Of a DNA stretch of 64,000 nt, positions 22,721-35,400 are shown piece by piece. The translations under genes and the position numbers were made by a program. Each line of letters begins with the position of its first letter. Within the stretch, counting starts at the first letter, position 1. The stretch spans positions 5,942,029 through 6,006,028 of the forward strand of contig SMSO01000014.1 in the NCBI GenBank assembly GCA_004764695.1, in the 5' to 3' direction. This DNA is from Schizochytrium sp. TIO01 (Eukaryota > Sar > Bigyra > Thraustochytrida > Thraustochytriidae). The notes beneath the pieces were generated by a model that was given only the letters and a program-made list of their open reading frames with translations, made no database searches and had not been told where the DNA came from.

Positions 22721-23318
22721 TTGCTGTGCCAGCTCATACTCTTGCCAGGATGAGGAGCTCTTGCTCGTTTTCCCAACCGACGGCGCAGGTTCCGAGGTTG
22801 AAAGATCGCAGCAGAGTTCGCCTTGCTCCTCTGAACCGTAAACCTGGCCGCGATTCCTGCACGAGTTTGGGGTTCCTCATCGGGCCGTGACAGCCAAAAG
22901 GAGAAGGATGTCCTCCAACCTCCAAGCTCGATGAGGGTTTCGAATTCCTCGCCCAACTTCGACTCAGACTGTCTCTTCTTCTTCTTCTTCTTCTTCGTTT
23001 CGCTTTTCCATGCAACTTTCTTCTTTCCTCTTCGCCTTGTTGCCGTTCTCCGAGTAGTTTCAACGCACCTCCTTCTTGTCCTTCCAGGCCGGAGGAAATG
23101 AATGAAAACTACGAAACTGCACTCACCACCTGGCAGCTTCTTCCCGCCGCGGTCGCTTCGTCACTCCTCAGTTACCTCGATGGCGCTCTCTCGTTCGTTC
23201 GCTCGCCTCTGTGCTCCTCCATCGTGCACAACCACTTCAAGTTCGTACCACCTGCACGTACTTTTGGTTCTCTGATTACGCTTTGTTGGAGATACCTCAA
23301 ACCCATCCACTTGATGCA

Positions 23319-23571
23319 TTCAAATTCAAATTCAAGTTCAAGTTCAAGTTCAAGTTCAAGTTCAAGTTCAAGTTCAAATTCAAATTCAAATTCAAATTCA
23401 AATTCAAATTCAAATTCAAATTCAACTTCAACTTCAACTTCAAATTCAAATTCAACTTCAACTTCAACTTCAACTTCAAATTCAAATTCAACTTCAAATT
23501 CAACTTCAAATTCAACTTCAAACTCAAACTCACATTCAAACCCAACTCAAACCCAAACTCAAACCCAAACT
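23319..23571. repeat. TTCAAR hexamer minisatellite
   Basis: About 250 bases of the hexamer TTCAAR (R = A or G), with runs of one variant and then the other: first TTCAAG, then TTCAAA, then alternating TTCAAC blocks, ending in degenerate CTCAAA/CCAAAC units. The 6-base period keeps at least two plus frames and one minus frame open (translations alternate N-S, K-F or N-L), so the open frames here are by-products of the repeat. Confidence 0.93.
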
Positions 23572-23679
23572 TAGACTAAACTTTTGAAGCCAAGGTCAAT
23601 CAAGGTCAAGGTCAAACTCAAACTCAATCATTAAAGCAAAGGCCAAACAAAGTCAAACGTCAAACGTCATACCAACCAA

Positions 23680-23685
23680 GAAAAA

Positions 23686-23721
<36 letters not shown>

Positions 23722-23725
23722 AAAA
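23680..23725. repeat. (AAAG)n microsatellite
   Basis: About nine to ten AAAG units after a run of A. Confidence 0.9.
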
Positions 23726-24391
23726 GCAAACAGACAAGAACTTGACTTTGCCTTTTATTCTTTATTTATTTATCCTTGTGCCCAAATTACGCCTCTTGCT
23801 GGTCTCTTCCAGGCTCAGCGGCACAAGAGCACGACCAGTACCGCGCTTGGCCACCCGACCCTACCCCCTTCCTGCTGCTTCAGTTCGGTTCGCTCCTCAT
23901 TGATTCCGTTGTCCTGCTCTCGTTTCTTCGGCTGCTGCCTTGGTTCTTCCTTGGATTCTTTGGATTCTTCAAGCCAGCCGCTTTCATTTTCAATTCCACG
24001 ATACATACATACATACATAGATAAACAAAATAATCAGATAGATGAGATAGATAGATAGATAGATAGAAGCTTTCTTTCGAAGAGCTCGTTATTGTTTAAC
24101 TGTGTATTCGTAAGTAGTTTCTCTCGTGTCTTTGTAGGCCATGCTACTTACTCTACGAAGAGGCATGCATTTTCGAACGAAAGTAGAAATGAAGGGAGGT
24201 GTTCTTTCCCTTCGCTTCGAGTTTTATGCGAAACGATCGTCAGAAATGTGCCCATTTCCCATCCTGGCGCACTGAGCGCATCGGCCCAAAGGAAGGACAA
24301 CCTTTCGTTACTTTACTTCTTTATTACCCCTATTTCGCACGATTGTTAGCCGCGGCGCTGTTATTTTATAATCAATTTCATTAAAATAGAA

Positions 24392-24450
<59 letters not shown>

Positions 24451-24489
24451 TAATAATAATAATAATAATAACAATAATAATAATAATAA
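24392..24489. repeat. (AAT)n microsatellite, about 98 bases
   Basis: About 32 AAT trinucleotides with a few AAC interruptions, the longest uninterrupted-phase trinucleotide array in the window. Confidence 0.93.
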
Positions 24490-24931
24490 AGAGGAGTAAG
24501 GCGGAAGGAACTTCTACTAATACATTCGTAGGCACTGTCTCTGAAAAGAGAACTAACTCTTCGAATTTAATGAAAAGCATATGATACTGAAAGCAACCCG
24601 TTTGGCCCTTTTGAACCTTCCAAACTCTCGTTTTGCACAGTAAGTAGGTGCTATTGCACCCCTAGCAGCATTTACTCTCTTCCAACTCGAAGATCTAACG
24701 ATACCTCGCTGAGCTAGTGAGGTACCTCCCTCCCTCCCTCTTATCAGGTTTTATTTTCGAAGGCTCAAAACGTTCTTTTCCTTATAAGTCGAAATTTGTT
24801 GTAGTGTTATGCACCCGGCCGTGAAGGCTCTGCTAGAAAAGAAAAGGGCAATCAAAAGAGGCTCCTTGAGGTACCTTCGGTAGAATTTAAAATAAAAACT
24901 TATATACATATATATTAAAAGCATTTCCTTT

Positions 24932-24988
24932 AAATAAATAAATGAATAAATAAATAAATAAATAAATAAACAAATAAGCAAACAAATA
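24932..24988. repeat. (AAAT)n microsatellite
   Basis: AAAT tetramers with GAAT and CAAA variants toward the ends. Confidence 0.88.
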
Positions 24989-27900
24989 TTTGTTTAAAAT
25001 AAAACCTGAAACTATAACATTTTAGTACCGTCGTAGTGTAATTTTGTGGATCGAGCGAAAGCATAATTCTGCAGCAGAAATCCGTGTACTTCTGGAGTCC
25101 AAGTGCAGCACTGCGCCGACACGTGGGACTGCAGCACCTTTTTCACCAACAATCATGCCTCAAAGGAGGTGCCGGTGCGGTTCGGGACGGCTCCAGAATA
25201 TTCGTTTCGAACGAAGCCCACTCAAGGAAACGAACAACTCGAGATACATACATACATATATACATCGATAGATTCATGAATAAATAAAGAAAGAAATACC
25301 CATTCCCAATAACCCATTATCTATCCACGAAGAGGTAGCCTAAGAAAGAACACCAAAGACTTTCATTCTATCTATATATATATATATCTATGTTCGTTTC
25401 TATGTTGTGCACGGGCAGGAGAAGAAAAGAACGGAACACGTGCGCGCCTCCCTATGACTTCCTTAGGACCTACGGTAAGCAAGTGCGTGTGCACTTGAGG
25501 TCTCGATGGATGAGATGATTGTAGTTTTGAGAGGCTGCCTGCTCTTCGGGATCCTATAGAAGCCGAGGGTTTTATTCCTTCTTGTACGCTCTGTGATGCC
25601 GGTGCAAGGCTCTCTGAGGATGCCCGAGCAGCAAAATTGTGTGCCAAAGGGGCGCTAGAGACCATGTTTTTCAGCCGTGAGCTCTTCTCTGCTTCTGGAT
25701 AATAATCGAGAGCGGCCGGATCAGCGCTGAGAATCCCACACTCGTAGGTTTCAATAAAGACACGTTCCGTTCCCTTTTGGACTGGTGGCTGGAACCTCCG
25801 GTGGTGAGTGAGAACTTACGCAAGCTTTAGAGATCATCCAAACTACACTTAGAAACTTCAAACTGCACTTAGAAACTTGAGCGTCAAGCTGCTGCGAGGA
25901 TGCGGCGGTGCTCGCATGACTTCACTAGGAGGCTGCCTGGCGGCTGCTATTTGGTAGGCCTGGTTTGATTGCAGACAAGCGGCCTTCAGAGAGGCAGCCC
26001 AGAAGATAGATGGGCCAGCGGCCGTTGCCACCACTAGTTACAGGCAATGAGGTAGTTGATGTTATCTTACACAATGATATTGTTGTAAATTAATATCAAC
26101 AAGTTGTTGTTGGCTTTCAATCGTCGATGATTGTTGTTTGGTTTCTGTGGATAAGGACATCAGTTCAAGTATCTTGCACCCTTCCATGGATTGCTAGCTA
26201 GCTTTCGCAGGGATCTTCTTCTTTGTGCACGGTTTGAGCTTCCGCGATGTTCCTGCTGCACATCGATGCTTATGAGCTCAACGCTTTAGAAGATGAACTT
26301 TAATGGAGATACTGATGGATTGATTCCTTTGATGAATGGTCTTTTACACAGCCACGGAAAACGTTGCTGCGATCATTTTCATGGAGTTTGGTTTGAATTT
26401 TTACATAAATAAGATTAGAAAGCCGGTCAATCTCTCATTACATTTAGAAGTTACCTGAGCAACTTCAGCGGCACCATGCCGTCCGTATCCAGCTCCAGCT
26501 CCTCTGGCGAACTACCTGTTTCATATAGCCTAATTTGTCCTGGAATTTCGCCTGAAAACAATGTAACTTGTAAATACAACGAAAGAACTTTTGAAACGAT
26601 CTGAAAGAAAGAGCGCTGAGATTTCCAATTTCCAAAGCAGTTTTAACTTGCATGGAATTCAGTTTATAATGATCGTCAAAAATCGCGATCGAGGTTCTGA
26701 TGTCAAGACCGTGTAGAAGGTAAGCTGCAGACAGAATATGGAACCACGACTAGTACTATTAGTTCTTAGGCCAGGTTCAATTAAGGTTGCAGAAATAGCG
26801 CGTATCCCTGCCTCCACGTAGCACTGCAAAAAGGAAACACAAGGGAGAAAGTCCTCGAGATAGGATCTCTCACTCAGCTTTGAAAACCACGGGATAAGAT
26901 TACGGCGATCACCGTGGATACCTTCTTCTCCTTGATGCACAACATTCGCAGAGATATTTTAACCAATCCACAAAGTCGCATTCCTTGCGATGACCTTTGT
27001 GAAAGCACTTGGAGGTGTCGGCTCTTTGTTTGATCTATGGTCATTTATATATGTTTCAAGGTCAACTCGTCACTCAGTTCTGCGGGTCTGCAGAGGAACC
27101 GACCATTCAAGGTTCCGGAGTTCATGGTTTCGAAGTTAATCAGGCAGGCACCCATGTCTTTGCAATCAAGGTTTTCTTTCTTTCAGGTCTTCTTGCGGGT
27201 GCGCCGAGGAGGGAGGTTCTTGGCCAAATCTTGAAAGAGCTGTCTTGATCGAAGACAAGGATCCAAAGCCGCTTGACGATCCCGCAATCCTTGCCCTGCA
27301 ATTCGCCTTGAGAGCGATTCCAGGATCTCTCAAAAAAGCCAACAAGCAAAGGCAAATGTCCAAAGCCTCAAGATCCATCCTCTCAGAGCCCTCAATCGAA
27401 ATCGATCATCCGTTCAGCAGCCAAGAACGGCACTCGGACTTTGTTGCGCACGTTCAACGTGCTGGAAAGCGCAAGAAAACACACACGCACATACGCACGC
27501 GCTCAAACAAAGGTCATCCATCGCTCTTTGTTGTGCGCCTGTACGTACGCAGGTCTGGGCCCATCCTTGGTCTTTCCAGCCGCCGGCGTGATCGGCGCCG
27601 CGCGCTGCTTTCCTTCCCGCCGCCTCTTCTCTGTCTGTCTGCCATGGTTCTGCGCCGGCTCGCGCGAAGTCGCGGTTCGCCGCTTTTGTGCGAAGAAGCG
27701 AAGTTTGTGTTACTTACTGAGTTGGGAGTGTGCTTTAAGTGCTATCTATGATTGGGAGAACTAACCACTTTGCCTTCGAAGTTCTTCTTGTTTGAAGAAC
27801 GGAGGGGAAAAGAACGGTGGACTGCTGTGGTTCATTTAGCGCAGGATCCTCCCAGAGCTTCTGGGTTGATGGATGGATGGCCTCTGCCAAAGCTGTACTC

Positions 27901-28320
27901 GGAAAGGATCGCTCACGCTTGGCAGGTCTTCGAGTTTGGGTGTAAGAGGAACGTCAGGAGGTCAAAGGAAGGAGAGCCCTGGAAGATCATGAACCATGAA
28001 GAGGTTTACTATCTCGTTTCTTGGTTCTTGTTTTTTGTTTTTTTGTTTTAAAAATTATTGTTTAATTTCATAATTTGGAAAAAAGAAAGAAACAGAGCGA
28101 AAAAAGTAAAATAGAGATAGAAATAGTTATATCGACAAGGAAAAGAAAGAGGCGAACTTGCATTCACAGTTGAGTTGAATCCCCGAACCTGTGACTTCAC
28201 CTTCCTTTCCTTTCCCCGTCTTCTCAAATCAGGCCTCGTGAATCGCAAAGCACTCGCACCGCCCCAGATACGGAGAGAGGGCATGCATGCTTCAATAAAA
28301 ACTGGACATTAATACACCGA

Positions 28321-28380
28321 CTATTATTTTATTATTTTATTATTGTTTTATTTTATTATTGTTTTATTTTTTATAATAAT
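28321..28380. repeat. ATTTT-rich simple repeat
   Basis: Imperfect TTTTATTA units about 60 bases long, immediately left of the GC-rich island. Confidence 0.8.
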
Positions 28381-28698
28381 AACGTTTGAGAATCACAATT
28401 ATGGAATATAACAACTACAACAGTATATTGAGGCGCGGCACTTTTTCCGCCGAGGTCTCGCTCCTTGCCATGCGCGCGCCGCTGTTTCTGAGCGCGCATC
28501 GACGGTGTTTGGATACCTGGATACGATGCTCATCGTGGGCAGGAAGCTCTCAGGCAGGCGGACCCCGACGGCTCGTGCTGCGGCGCCTGAGTTCTTCAGC
28601 GCTGAGTGACAGTGTGTACAACATTGGACGGGATGGATGCCTGAGTTCTGCCAAGATGCCGGAATAGCCGTGGGTCGTCGACGGGAAGAGATACCTGC

Positions 28699-28723
28699 CT
28701 TGGCTTGGCTTGGCTTGGCTTGG
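28699..28723. repeat. (CTTGG)5 pentanucleotide array
   Basis: Five perfect pentamers inside the GC-rich island. Confidence 0.88.
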
Positions 28724-29753
28724 CCTTGCCGTGCCTTGCACAGACATCTATGCACCTGTGCTGCTTGTCTGCTTGGCTGTCCAAGTTTAGCTCTCATTCC
28801 GCTTGCGTCGTGGTGATCGGCTGCTCTGGTCTGCTCTGGTCTGCTCCGGAAAGGCGGCTTCGTTCGAGTCGGCCCAGATGGCCATGTCCATCGGCAGCCG
28901 GCAGCTCCATAGCTGACCACTCACGAGAACCCGCGCCCTGGGATCTAAGAAGATAGTCCCTGCGTACGCTGTGTCGTGAACTTCGAAGGGCGAGATCCTC
29001 GCTCGCTTCTGTTTGAGCACAAGGGCGGTCCTGGCGAAGGCCGCACGGGGTCTGTCCATGCCGCTGCTGGCTGTCACGAGGCCCGCCTGCCCACTGCTCG
29101 GGCGGCGTCAAGGATCGCTGCGACGATTCCACTCCCCAGAGGCTCGATGTCGAGCAGACCAGACCGACCGACCCTCTTTCCGTGCTGCACCGGCAGCGCT
29201 GCGGCGGCGTGACAGAATTTCAAGGCCGGCCAGATCTTCATCCGCGGGCCCTTCGCTCCACCCGTCTGCATGCGAGCCCGACCGAGGCCACCTCTTCCGG
29301 AGCTCTCCTGCTGCTGCTGCTCCCGCTGCGTCGCGATCGAACCTACCGTCGAAGCGATCTCGAGCGCAGGAGGATGGCATGATGATGGCTGCCACCATCG
29401 CGAACCTGCCCGTTGAGGTCACGGTCCGTGGCTCGTCAGGACCAAGGCCGTGGAAGCCAATCACTCACTCACGCACTCACTCAATCGATCGACCGACCAC
29501 CTGCCGACGACGCCGAGCGAGCCGGAGCAAACGTTCTGCCTCGCAGCGACTTGCAAGCTCAGCATGAATCGCCTTCAAGACGTTCTGGTGCCGCCTGCCT
29601 CTGCCTGGGTATCCATCCATCCATCGGTCCACCTGGATGTACGACTTCACCGTGGCCATGACTCGAGAGTCCGTCTATCTCCATTCCAGCCTTATCTCGA
29701 GGAAGACCCTTCTGCAAAGCCGTCTCCGTGGCGCCTTCGTGGCTATTTATTGG

Positions 29754-29800
29754 TGCTTGCGTGCTTGCTTGCTTGCTTGCTTGCTTGCGTGCATGCATGA
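29754..29800. repeat. (TTGC)n then (ATGC)n microsatellite
   Basis: TTGC tetramers change in phase to TGCA/ATGC tetramers. Confidence 0.85.
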
Positions 29801-32523
29801 ATGCATGGATGCATTGCAATTTGCATGTCTTCATGCACCTGATGGCTGATGGTTGGCACGATGCGCACGCATTTCGAGAAGGGTTTCCGGGCGGCGGATT
29901 TTCTAGCTGACTTGATCAAACGCGCTCCTGCACAAGTCCAAACAAAGGTTCTGATCTTCTTCGCCACATACATTCACATACTACAACGATCTCTTCGTTC
30001 AAGTTCTCCAGAGCAATCTGGATATTTATTTGCAAACGAGCTCGACATCCGAGTTGGCAATCAATCAATTAACTAATCAATCATCACCTGAAAAACCTGA
30101 CCTCAGATCAAAGTCGAAGCGCTTTCAAGGTTGGCTTCGAGCAAAGGCAATCGACGCAGAGGGTCCTTTCCCACGCGCCAGCTGAGTCCACTGCTTCGAG
30201 GGATGTAATGTATGTACGAAAGTAGTGGCTTTCCAAGATACAGCACAAACTCAGTCGCTTCCTCAGCTGCTCGCTCCAACCGATACCCAAATCGATCCAG
30301 ATCAACAAGAGCTAGAACACATCATCTCTGTCAGCCATAAAGTCAGCTCTGGGCCCGCTGCTTTCTAACAAGCAAGCGAGAGATCCCAGACTGACCTTGA
30401 GCGAGAGAGTGGATCGGCGAAGACTGTGCCGGCTCAAGAACGAACGAACGAATCGCCGATCGAACAAACAATTAACAATCAAACAACTTTGAATCAAACA
30501 ATCAAACAAACGATCGAAGCAATCGCTACTACTTACAAAAATAACAAAAATAAACGCGCTGACTGTTTGGCTGCCTGCCGCCCTCCCCGGCCATGGTAGG
30601 AAGTTGCCTCGGGTTCCCTCTGTTACGCTACCAGTCGCTAACGGGTTACATAGCACTCACTACCTCGCTCCCGTTGAAGAAGAAGCGCAACAATATTTTG
30701 AAATGGTTTATTACCGTATCTGCTAGGGAGTCTATAAGGACACCTAGCAGTAGTCCTGGCCCGAGGGCGGCCAAAATCGTCTCTCGAAATCTGGCTGAAA
30801 GCGCAGCACGAGGACACATGCTCGAGCTGTTGGTGGAGATAAGATCTGCATGGTTCCGGGGTGGCCATCAGAATGTTTTGTGGAGACTGATTACGGATTC
30901 GGAGGTGGGTGTAGCTCTTCAGCGCGCAGGAATTGAAGGGTTATTTTGGCGAAGTTCAATGAAAACTTGCACTCAGGATGGCCCCCTCCCTCTCTTGAAT
31001 AAAGATGTACCAAAGTAACTAAATATTTTTTTAATTAAAAAGAAAAAAGAAAAACATTTTAAACCTAAATAATGCCCAAAGCTTTAATTTATTTTATTTT
31101 ATTTTATTTTAAATATATATTTTAATTTTAAAAATAATAATACATATTTATACGGGCCGTATGATTTTTAAATCTAAAAAGGTTTATATCTCTACAGCAA
31201 GAGGAGAACAACCAGAGTTAAAAAAAAAGTATTCTCGTAGCCGTCGACTCAGGAAAAACAAACATAACCCAACCTTATACATAAAAAGTGGTAGCCTCGT
31301 GTTCCCCAATTCGATCAATCCTGCCCAGTGCCATCTTCCACAGAGTAGACCGCAGACATCTGTATTACGAAGACACAAACATGAACATGGAATTTATACA
31401 AGTGGTTCAAGATACCCATCGATGACGCCTCTTTTACTCTGAGGTCAACACTTGACCAAGGCAAGGACAGCGGCGGTCCGTCCCAGGGCGTTCTGTTCGT
31501 TCCCTGTGGATTCCCTCCGATTCGAGCAAAGGCCACTCCGCTCGTTTCGGTCAGGTGGCCAGCGCGTAGTACCTCTTGGAGAGTGGAGTAAATGCTGTAT
31601 CCTTTGGGTGGACCTGCGGATCGTGGTTCGAAATTTCTTCGCTTGTCGAACGAAAGTCTTTTCGGAGCCGCTGAGTCGTAAGGTTATTGATTTCCAGCGT
31701 TCAAGCCTCTTTCTTTTATCTTTTCCATTACTGTCATATCCTAACTATCGATTGAATTCCCACCAGAAAGAAAGATCTTATTACTAAAATTATTTTGACA
31801 GAAATACAACTTAAAACTAATAGATGATCAAAGGGGGGCAAAGGAAGACGATTGTGCCTCATCTTTGACTTGACTTGGCAAAGAGAGATTGCAGAAGAAG
31901 ATGCGAAGAAGCAGAGCAAAGAAATACAGCGCAACTTGAACGAGTGCAAGAGTATGTGCCTTCTGCTACTATTCCCATCAGGACTCAACGATCTCTCTGG
32001 GAGCAAGCGTTCCTCAAGATTGGCTTGAGTCTCTCCTCTCAGTCTCGTTTGTTGTCTGCAGCTCGATAGCCTGCGCTTCCTCAGCAGCGAGCGAGCGAGC
32101 GAGCCAGGTCTGTAAGTTCTTTGGTATTTGTTTGTTTCTGTTCTATCATCGATGCCCCAATGTTGTCCTCAAGAAAACGAAAGGGTCTCTGCCCGGTTCA
32201 AAGGCTCTTCTGCGCTACGCGGAAACATCCCAGAGCAACCCCACAATTGGTCCCGTCTCCAGCAATGCAAGCTTTCCTTTGCCTCAGTTCTGCCTGCCCG
32301 ACTTCGTCTTTCAAAGTCAGCCTGAAACATGGTCTTCTGAGGATTAACACGGACCATCCGCAATCCAGGATGAAGTGAAATCTTTGGCGTGGATGGATCT
32401 TCGTGCCAGGGCCCTGAAGAACGGCTTTGGCGACAACTGAGGCACACCTGCTGCAGGCAGGAGCTCATGGATATGCAACTTTGAAAGGAGCAGCATTCAA
32501 CCACGAGTTGTAGCGCTTCTCTT

Positions 32524-32617
32524 CTGAGTTGGCCCAACAGTCGATCATTCGAGGTTGAAATGTAGCGTTTCTGAGTTGGCCCAACAGTCGATCATTCGAG
32601 ATTAAAATGTGGGATTA
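32524..32617. repeat. 47-base tandem duplication
   Basis: A block starting CTGAGTTGGCCCAACAGTCG is repeated once at a 47-base offset with a few differences near the end of the unit. The unit contains the palindrome TTGGCCCAA. Confidence 0.85.
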
Positions 32618-33378
32618 CAATTGTCAAGGGCGACGGACGAATGAAGAGGGTTACATCAGCAGAGCAGCCCAGTTGACTGAAGAGCATGTGCTCTCCGTCG
32701 CTTTTGTTGTTTGCGACGATGGCTAGACGACCCGTCTCTGTTTTGTTCTGTTGCGTTGCATCTGCTCGAGCTCAGTCGGTGAGCTGGCAGTGTTTGCGCA
32801 ACAATTTTGCAGATGCCCGAAATACTGGACATCTTCGATAGCAAGTCGGTAACTTGCTTGGTCCACGATGCATATTGGTTTTTAAGTTGATCTGCGCCTA
32901 TTTATTATTTATTATTTCTTCTATGAATGGAACAAGGGGGTTCAATGAGAAGCGAAGCAGAGGCGTCATCAGCTTGGGTTTTCGACATGATGATGATAAT
33001 GCCAAAGCCTCGGTGAGGCTTTATCTCACTTGCAACTCTTGCAAATACTTGCCTCGGCCTCGCTGGCCAAAGTTACAAACCTCCTCTCTTTTATAAAGCT
33101 CCCTTTTATAAAGCCCATAAGCACAGCTACACGCTTTTACCATTATCTTTCGATCCGTGAGAACGATGCATCTGGGTATAACGCGAGGATCGTTTTTGTA
33201 CTTCGAGTTTGCAATCCTAGTCTCCAGGTGCTACAATCAGTTGCACCAGCACATCTTTATATTAGAAAAGCCTTGGCACCACCTCGTGCCTGCTTGTCTG
33301 TTTACCTACCTATCAGCGCCCTCAACAACTCCATAACTCCACTGTAGATCGCTAGATCGCTCGCTTGTGTCTAGATTG

Positions 33379-33379
<1 letters not shown>

Positions 33380-33409
<30 letters not shown>

Positions 33410-33425
33410 CTTCTTCTTCTTCTTC
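33380..33425. repeat. (CTT)n microsatellite
   Basis: About fifteen uninterrupted CTT trinucleotides. Confidence 0.93.
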
Positions 33426-33879
33426 TGTTTCTCTCCTCAACCTTCATTCGCTCTGATGCCCATAATCTCGAGCCGCCTCATCCATATGAATAACTACGTG
33501 GCCTCCCTGAGGCGCACCGTGGGTCGCGTTGCGCTTGCTTGGAATAATCTCGCTCTTGAAAAGGATTCCAGTTAGCACTTTTCCAGGATGGTTTCCCTGA
33601 TTCGCAATCGACCTCTTCGCAGATGAATCTGCGCGTCAGAGATGGTACCGAGGAAGGGAAAGGCGATGGCGGTGAGGCAGTAGGCGCAGATAGCATTGGT
33701 GGAGCTGCAGTCAATGGCTTGGCTCAAGTCGCGAGCGAGTTATAATTGGATTCATACCTTGCGCCGGGAGGGTCTGCCGAGAGATGGGGTCTGGGACTTT
33801 GCGAGCGAGCTCGAGCAATTCACAGCGAGGTTTGAGAGAAGTGAGGTGCTACTTATTGAGGCGAGCGAGCGAGCAAGAA

Positions 33880-33950
33880 ATGAATGAATGAATGAATGAA
33901 TGAATGAATGAATGAATGAATGAATGAATGAATGAATGAATGAATGAATG
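33880..33950. repeat. (ATGA)n microsatellite
   Basis: About seventeen uninterrupted ATGA tetramers, the longest perfect tetranucleotide array in the window, preceded by GCGA tetramers. Confidence 0.95.
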
Positions 33951-35369
33951 GCTGGCTGGGCTGAGAACATGGGTCGCCAGGCTCTTCGATTTCTGAGAGA
34001 GTGTGAGCGAGTGATTGCTGGGCACGCGCTGATGCTGTCGGGGGTGCCTGCAGGCTGCTCCAGCTTTTTAGTTGAGAGGCTGATTAGATTTTGGCAATTT
34101 AATTGCAGCAATCTAAGCTTAGTGTCTAGTGACGATGCTGGTGGTGCCTGAGCTGGAGCTGCGAGACCTCGGTGGATGCTAAACTTTCTTATGAGATTCA
34201 TCGAGGAACTTACGGCTTGTCTCGATGGAGCTCAAGCTTGCTGCATCATCAGTGCTCATGATCGACTTGACGATGGCGTGGGCTAGCTTTGGGATGCAGA
34301 AAGTCACTCTATGAAGCAGTTCATCTGTTGTAGATCGATCTGCCCAGATTTAGCCCCTCATCATTCAACCCACCTCCTCCTACTACATGTAATATCCCAT
34401 TTTTAACATCTGTTTTCAATTTAATTTTTTTCATTTTAAAATAAAAAAGATGAAAAAGAAGAACTTAGATGTAATGTGAAAGTGGTTTGTTTCAGTCTAA
34501 CATCGTGTCTGGCTCGAGAAGTTTGACATCTCACGCCGATCGGCCACATGGCAATCGATATGTTGTGCTGGCTGCATGGGTCCCGCCGAAGCACCGGAAT
34601 CATCGTGACGACGATCTCAGTAGGAGGGCGTCTGCGATCAACTTTCTTTGTCTGTTTCAACTCAGCCAATAATCTCACTGTTTTGAACCATCTTCCCACA
34701 TTTCGCCAGGAACATTGGAGGAAGTTGCGCGAAAATGAACTTAGTTCCGTTCTTCAAGGGCACTATTTGCATCATAGTCAGTTTCCTGTGTCTCTTGGAG
34801 ACAGATATATCCTCCAATGCCAACAATGCACTCTCCCTCCGTACCTGATCTTTGCATACTCTGCGTCGCCCAGCCAGTTCTGCATTCGCGCCGTCCTCTG
34901 TCGCGGCGCCGCGGAGAACTGAGTGGAAACACCAACAAAAACAAGCAGTACATCGTTTTCCAATGAACAACAGGAATAGATATTTTCATTTTCCGCCTTG
35001 TAACTTTCATTTTATTTTAGCTTTCAAATAACCTGCTAATTATTTCATGAATACCTTTTTTTATTATTTTTTAAATTAAATTGGAAATGAATTAAGTTAG
35101 AACAAAACCACAAACAATTTAGAATGTGCGCCAGTGCGGCAAACTTTCATTGTCCACAGAGCTTCGAGGCGTCGCAGAGACCCCCAAAGCAACGGCCGAC
35201 CATATGCTCTGAGCCGCCTCGGGGCCTTTTATTCAAAGAGCCTCTCCAGGCAGGCAGACGCGCGGCTTCTGCAACCATGTTACACCACCTCCTATGCCTT
35301 TTACGTTTGTTTGGCTTGAGTTTTTTACCCAAGTTTAAAGATTTTATTTTACCTCAGTGCCCCTCAGAA

Positions 35370-35400
35370 GCTAGCTAGCTAGCTAGCTAGTTAGCTAGCT
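35370..35400. repeat. (CTAG)n microsatellite
   Basis: About seven CTAG tetramers; the motif is self-complementary, so the array can form a cruciform. Confidence 0.88.

Noticed and set aside
24308-24580. Minus-strand 90-codon frame with a long isoleucine run
   Set aside because: It is a translation of the AAT trinucleotide array, not a membrane protein.
27245-27751. 168-codon plus-strand open frame
   Set aside because: It begins at TTG. The first third looks mildly protein-like, but the rest is Arg/Ser/Leu-rich with no domain and overlaps another frame of similar length.
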